56,788 nt of DNA from an uncultured Ruminococcus sp. GTDB taxonomy: Bacteria; Bacillota; Clostridia; Oscillospirales; Acutalibacteraceae. The position numbers were made by a program, and so were the translations under genes. The notes beneath the pieces are model-generated. The model was not told the origin of the DNA. It was given only the letters and a program-made list of their open reading frames with translations, and searched no databases. The DNA lies in contig CADCOE010000067.1 of assembly GCA_902802985.1 (NCBI GenBank), positions 1 to 56,788 on the forward strand. Direction: 5' to 3'. This document shows positions 53,260 through 56,788 of this stretch, in pieces; the first letter of the stretch is position 1; every line of letters begins with the position of its first letter.

Positions 53260-55086
53260 ATGTGTGGTATAGTAGGATATATCGGATATGAGCAGGCAGC
53301 ACCGCTGCTTTTGAACGGTCTTGAAAAGCTGGAATACCGTGGCTATGATTCTGCCGGAATTTGTTTGAATAACGGAGAAAAACTCATCGTTGAAAAAGCA
53401 AAGGGAAAGCTGGAGGTGCTCAAAAAGCTGACCGAGAACGGAACAACACTCAGCGGTACTGTGGGAATAGGACATACCAGATGGGCTACTCACGGGGAAC
53501 CGTCAGATATTAATGCACATCCGCATCTCAGCGAATCACGGCGTTTTGCGGTCGTTCACAATGGAATTATTGAAAATTATATTCAAATCAAGGAAGAACT
53601 CAGTAAGAGAGGAATTCAATTTCTTTCCAAAACAGATACGGAAGTAATTGCTCAGCTGATAGAGTATGATTATCAAGGAAATTTGGTAGATACGGTGATC
53701 AAGGTGCTTTCCAGACTGGAAGGCTCTTATGCATTGGGAATTATCAGCAAGGATAATCCTGATGAAATTATCGCCGTGAGAAAAGAAAGCCCGTTGATTA
53801 TCGGGCTGGGCGAAAATGAAAATTATATTGCATCAGATGTTACGGCTATCCTTACCAAAACAAGAAAAATTTATCGTCTGGAAAATAATGAAATTGCAGT
53901 GATAAAACGTGACAGCATTGATATTATGGATATGGACAAGAAAGCGATCCATAAGGACGTAGAAACCGTCAGTTGGGATATTAGTGCGGCTGAAAAGGGC
54001 GGCTATAAGCATTTTATGTTCAAGGAAATAATGGAGCAGCCTAAAGCTATTCACGACACAATCACACCCAGAATAAAAGATGGCAGAGTTGTGCTTAATG
54101 AAATTCAGCTGACGGATGAGCAGCTGAAAGCATTTAATAAAATCAACATTCTGGCCTGCGGTTCAGCTTATCACGTTGGTGTTGTTGCAAAATATGTGTT
54201 TGAAAAGGTATTAAGAAAGCCTGTTGAGGTTGACTTGGCATCGGAATTTCGTTATCGTGATCCCATCGTTGATGAAAAAACATTGACGATTGTGATTAGT
54301 CAGTCGGGAGAAACGGCTGATACCAAAGAAGCAATGAAAGAAGCACAACGCAGAGGTTCCCATGTTATTTCGATTGTTAATGTTGTCGGCAGTGCTATTG
54401 CAACGGAATCGGATGATGTAATTTATACATGGGCAGGTCCGGAAATTGCGGTTGCAACGACCAAGGCATATAGTACCCAACTGGCCGTCATTTATCTGAT
54501 GGCGATTTATATGGGAGACAAGCTTGGTACCATTAACTCAGAGGCTTACAGTCAATATGTTGATGAATTGCAGCAGCTCCCCGAAAAGATAACGGCTATT
54601 CTGAACAATAAGGAAAGTATTCAAAACCTTGCTTCAAAAAATTTCAACAACAGAGATGTATTTTTTATCGGCCGAAATATAGATTATGCTCTTTCACTGG
54701 AAGGATCGCTCAAGCTTAAAGAGATTTCATATATTCATTCGGAGGCATATGCTGCCGGCGAGTTGAAACACGGCACCATTTCTTTGATCGAGCAAGGAAC
54801 TCTTGTTATCGCTTTGGCAACACACGAAGCATTGCTTGGCAAAATCATCAGCAACATCCAAGAGGTGCAAGCAAGAGGTGCTAATGTGATTGGTGTTGCC
54901 TGCGACAATCGTTCCGAGATCTCAGAGGTGGCACAGAACGTAATATTTATTCCTCCGACCTGTGATATGTTTTTGCCGTCATTGGCAGTGATTCCTTTGC
55001 AGCTTTTTGCTTATTACGTTGCTTCTCTCAAGGGTTGTGATATCGATAAGCCGCGTAATCTTGCAAAATCGGTTACTGTTGAATAA
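53260..55086 (+). CDS. glmS: Glutamine-fructose-6-phosphate aminotransferase
   Basis: 608 aa. It makes glucosamine-6-phosphate for cell-wall precursors. The N-terminal Cys2 (MCGIVGYIG) is the glutaminase nucleophile, followed by the GHTRWATHG and HNGIIEN motifs; C-terminal isomerase with two SIS domains (VISQSGETADTKEAMK and ELKHGTISLIE). SD GGGAGG. No room for a glmS ribozyme, since purA ends 16 bp before; regulation must be at the operon or other level. Confidence 0.97.
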   Translation: MCGIVGYIGYEQAAPLLLNGLEKLEYRGYDSAGICLNNGEKLIVEKAKGKLEVLKKLTENGTTLSGTVGIGHTRWATHGEPSDINAHPHLSESRRFAVVHNGIIENYIQIKEELSKRGIQFLSKTDTEVIAQLIEYDYQGNLVDTVIKVLSRLEGSYALGIISKDNPDEIIAVRKESPLIIGLGENENYIASDVTAILTKTRKIYRLENNEIAVIKRDSIDIMDMDKKAIHKDVETVSWDISAAEKGGYKHFMFKEIMEQPKAIHDTITPRIKDGRVVLNEIQLTDEQLKAFNKINILACGSAYHVGVVAKYVFEKVLRKPVEVDLASEFRYRDPIVDEKTLTIVISQSGETADTKEAMKEAQRRGSHVISIVNVVGSAIATESDDVIYTWAGPEIAVATTKAYSTQLAVIYLMAIYMGDKLGTINSEAYSQYVDELQQLPEKITAILNNKESIQNLASKNFNNRDVFFIGRNIDYALSLEGSLKLKEISYIHSEAYAAGELKHGTISLIEQGTLVIALATHEALLGKIISNIQEVQARGANVIGVACDNRSEISEVAQNVIFIPPTCDMFLPSLAVIPLQLFAYYVASLKGCDIDKPRNLAKSVTVE

Positions 55087-55171
55087 TTTGATGTATCTGT
55101 AAACAGATAGTAATCGGAGTGATCGTGTATTACTTCGATTGCCGCAAATTTGAATGAAAAAAGGTGGATAT

Positions 55172-56716
55172 ATGGAAATTAAAAACGAAGCCATACTTGT
55201 TATGGATTTTGGCGGACAGTATACTCAGTTGATTGCAAGACGTGTTCGTGAGTGTAATGTTTATTGCGAGATAAAATCCTATAAGATTACTGCAGAGGAA
55301 ATCTCTGAAAAGGGCTATAAAGGAATTATTTTTACCGGCGGTCCTAATAGTGCTTACGATGATAACGGACCTAAATGTGATCCAAAACTTTTTGAATTGG
55401 GTATTCCTGTTTTAGGTATTTGTTACGGCGCACAGCTGATGGCACAGACGCTTGGCGGCAAGGTGATCGGAATAGAGGATAATAAGGAGTACGGCAAAAC
55501 AGAAGTGGAATTTAACACTTCTTCACTGATGTTTCACTCGGCACAGGCAAAAAATATTTGCTGGATGAGTCATACGGATCGTATAGAAGAAGTTCCTCAC
55601 GGATTTAAGATCACAGCAATTTCAAAAGATTGTCCTGTTGCTGCAATGGAGGACATAAAAAGAAATTTTTTTGCTGTACAATTTCATCCTGAAGTGCAGC
55701 ATACAGTAGAAGGTATGTTGTATCTGAAAAATTTTCTTTACAATGCGTGTGGCTGTACCGCTGACTGGAAAATGGATTCTTTTGTCAGTGATACCATTCG
55801 TTATCTTCGTGAAAAAATCGGTAACAAAAAGGTGCTTTGTGCTCTGTCAGGAGGTGTAGATTCTTCGGTAGCGGCACTGATGGTTCATAAAGCGGTCGGA
55901 AAACAGTTGACTTGTATTTTTGTTGATCACGGTCTCTTGAGAAAAGATGAAGGTGACCAAGTAGAAAAAGTATTCAAACAGCAGTTCGATATGAACTTGA
56001 TTCGCGTCAATGCAAAAGATCGTTTTCTTGCCAAGCTTGCTGGTGTCAGTGAACCTGAAAGAAAACGTAAAATTATTGGGGAAGAGTTTATCCGTGTATT
56101 TGAGGAAGAATCTCAGAAGCTGGGTAAGATGGAATATCTTTGTCAAGGAACGATTTATCCCGATGTTGTAGAAAGCGGCGTTGGCGAATCAGCGGTGATC
56201 AAGAGTCATCATAATGTTGGCGGTTTGCCTGAGGATGTTGGTTTCGAGGGCATCATAGAGCCGTTGCGTGATCTGTTTAAAGATGAGGTAAGAAAAGCCG
56301 GATTGGAACTTGGCATCCCCGAATTTTTAGTATGGAGACAGCCGTTCCCCGGTCCGGGATTGGCCATCCGGATTATGGGTGATATTACTGAAGAAAAGCT
56401 CGAAATTCTTAAAGATGCCGATGCCATTATGAGGGAAGAATTTGCAAAGAACGGACTGGATCGAAAGGTGAATCAGTATTTTGCTGTTATGACTGGGATC
56501 AAGAGTGTAGGCGTTATGGGCGATGGCAGAACTTATGACAATACGATCGCACTGAGAGCTGTAACGACTAGTGACTTTATGACAGCGGACTGGGCCAGAA
56601 TTCCTTATGACGTGCTTGAAAAAATTTCCAACAGAATGATTAATGAGGTCAAAAACGTAAACAGAGTGGTTTATGATATTACATCTAAACCCCCCGCAAC
56701 TATTGAGTGGGAATAA
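55172..56716 (+). CDS. guaA: GMP synthase (glutamine-hydrolysing)
   Basis: 514 aa. It aminates XMP to GMP. N-terminal class-I amidotransferase with [14 protein letters not shown], Cys nucleophile in [10 protein letters not shown] and His/Glu in FHPEVQHT; central ATP pyrophosphatase P-loop [14 protein letters not shown]-terminal dimerisation domain. The frame is open from 55154, but AAGGTGG (55161-55167) sets ATG 55172. It ends the purine cluster before a strong terminator. Confidence 0.97.
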   Translation: MEIKNEAILVMDFGGQYTQLIARRVRECNVYCEIKSYKITAEEISEKGYKGIIFTGGPNSAYDDNGPKCDPKLFELGIPVLGICYGAQLMAQTLGGKVIGIEDNKEYGKTEVEFNTSSLMFHSAQAKNICWMSHTDRIEEVPHGFKITAISKDCPVAAMEDIKRNFFAVQFHPEVQHTVEGMLYLKNFLYNACGCTADWKMDSFVSDTIRYLREKIGNKKVLCALSGGVDSSVAALMVHKAVGKQLTCIFVDHGLLRKDEGDQVEKVFKQQFDMNLIRVNAKDRFLAKLAGVSEPERKRKIIGEEFIRVFEEESQKLGKMEYLCQGTIYPDVVESGVGESAVIKSHHNVGGLPEDVGFEGIIEPLRDLFKDEVRKAGLELGIPEFLVWRQPFPGPGLAIRIMGDITEEKLEILKDADAIMREEFAKNGLDRKVNQYFAVMTGIKSVGVMGDGRTYDNTIALRAVTTSDFMTADWARIPYDVLEKISNRMINEVKNVNRVVYDITSKPPATIEWE

Positions 56717-56726
56717 TTAAAAAATG

Positions 56727-56762
56727 ACGGGAAGCCGCTTCTGATGCGGTTTCCCGTTTTTT
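56727..56762 (+). terminator. Terminator after guaA
   Basis: A 12-bp stem (56727-56738 with 56746-56757, one G-T pair), then six T. Confidence 0.88.
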
Positions 56763-56788
56763 ACGTCTACTTTTTGTCTACAAGAGAC

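Overview
The window reads as a chromosome segment of a spore-forming, anaerobic Clostridia species, most likely from the Oscillospirales/Ruminococcus side of the Firmicutes. Pointers are spoIIE and a 31-codon spoVM, rubredoxin, an oxygen-sensitive [4Fe-4S]-type PurF, RemA, a PrkC/PrpC pair, NADP-type GdhA, ROK glucokinase, strong GGAGG-type ribosome binding sites and sigma-A promoters. The genus is inference. I saw no rRNA, tRNA or CRISPR array.

Layout. (1) 1-143: last codons of an IS200/IS605 tnpB with its omega-RNA/right end, ending about 90 bp before the spoIIE promoter. (2) 230-5738: spoIIE, a small membrane protein, rubredoxin, a radical SAM protein and a citrate synthase. (3) 5806-11148: a CofE-like protein (minus), then recD2, comF, an mreB homologue and a ComEA-like protein. 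(4) 11235-15612: two small minus-strand membrane proteins, then a YjjG-like HAD phosphatase, walJ-like hydrolase, rlmH and ROK glucokinase. (5) 15775-23432: rpoB-rpoC on the minus strand with promoter and terminator, divergent from (6) 23671-25640: a two-gene operon for a NifU/IscU-like scaffold and a GGGtGRT protein, with a three-hairpin leader. (7) 25672-30658 (minus): ybaK-moxR-DUF58-transglutaminase, the last with an apparent frameshift at an A8 run. (8) 30907-44347: the long Firmicute housekeeping run yicC-remA-gmk-rpoZ-priA-def-fmt-rsmB-rlmN-prpC-prkC-rsgA-thiN, then a 49-codon membrane protein and spoVM; rpe is missing from its usual place between rsgA and thiN. (9) 44439-44571: an unassigned structured palindromic element, followed by a PAP2 phosphatase. 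(10) 45277-56762: gdhA (minus), then purC, purF, purB, an AIM24-family gene, purA, glmS and guaA. A solitary IS605-type right-end relic sits between purC and purF.

How they work together. Region 8 couples nucleotide supply (gmk), transcription (rpoZ), replication restart (priA), protein N-terminal formylation and deformylation (fmt/def), rRNA and ribosome maturation (rsmB, rlmN, rsgA) and cell-wall-sensing phosphorylation (prkC/prpC), ending in the spore-coat anchor gene spoVM. Region 10 gathers enzymes that make or spend glutamate and glutamine amide nitrogen (gdhA, purF, glmS, guaA) with the IMP-to-AMP and IMP-to-GMP branches.

Least explained parts: the NifU-like/GGGtGRT operon and its leader, the 44439-44571 element, the transglutaminase frameshift, the spoIIE promoter with a 22-bp spacer, and the two IS605-type ends.
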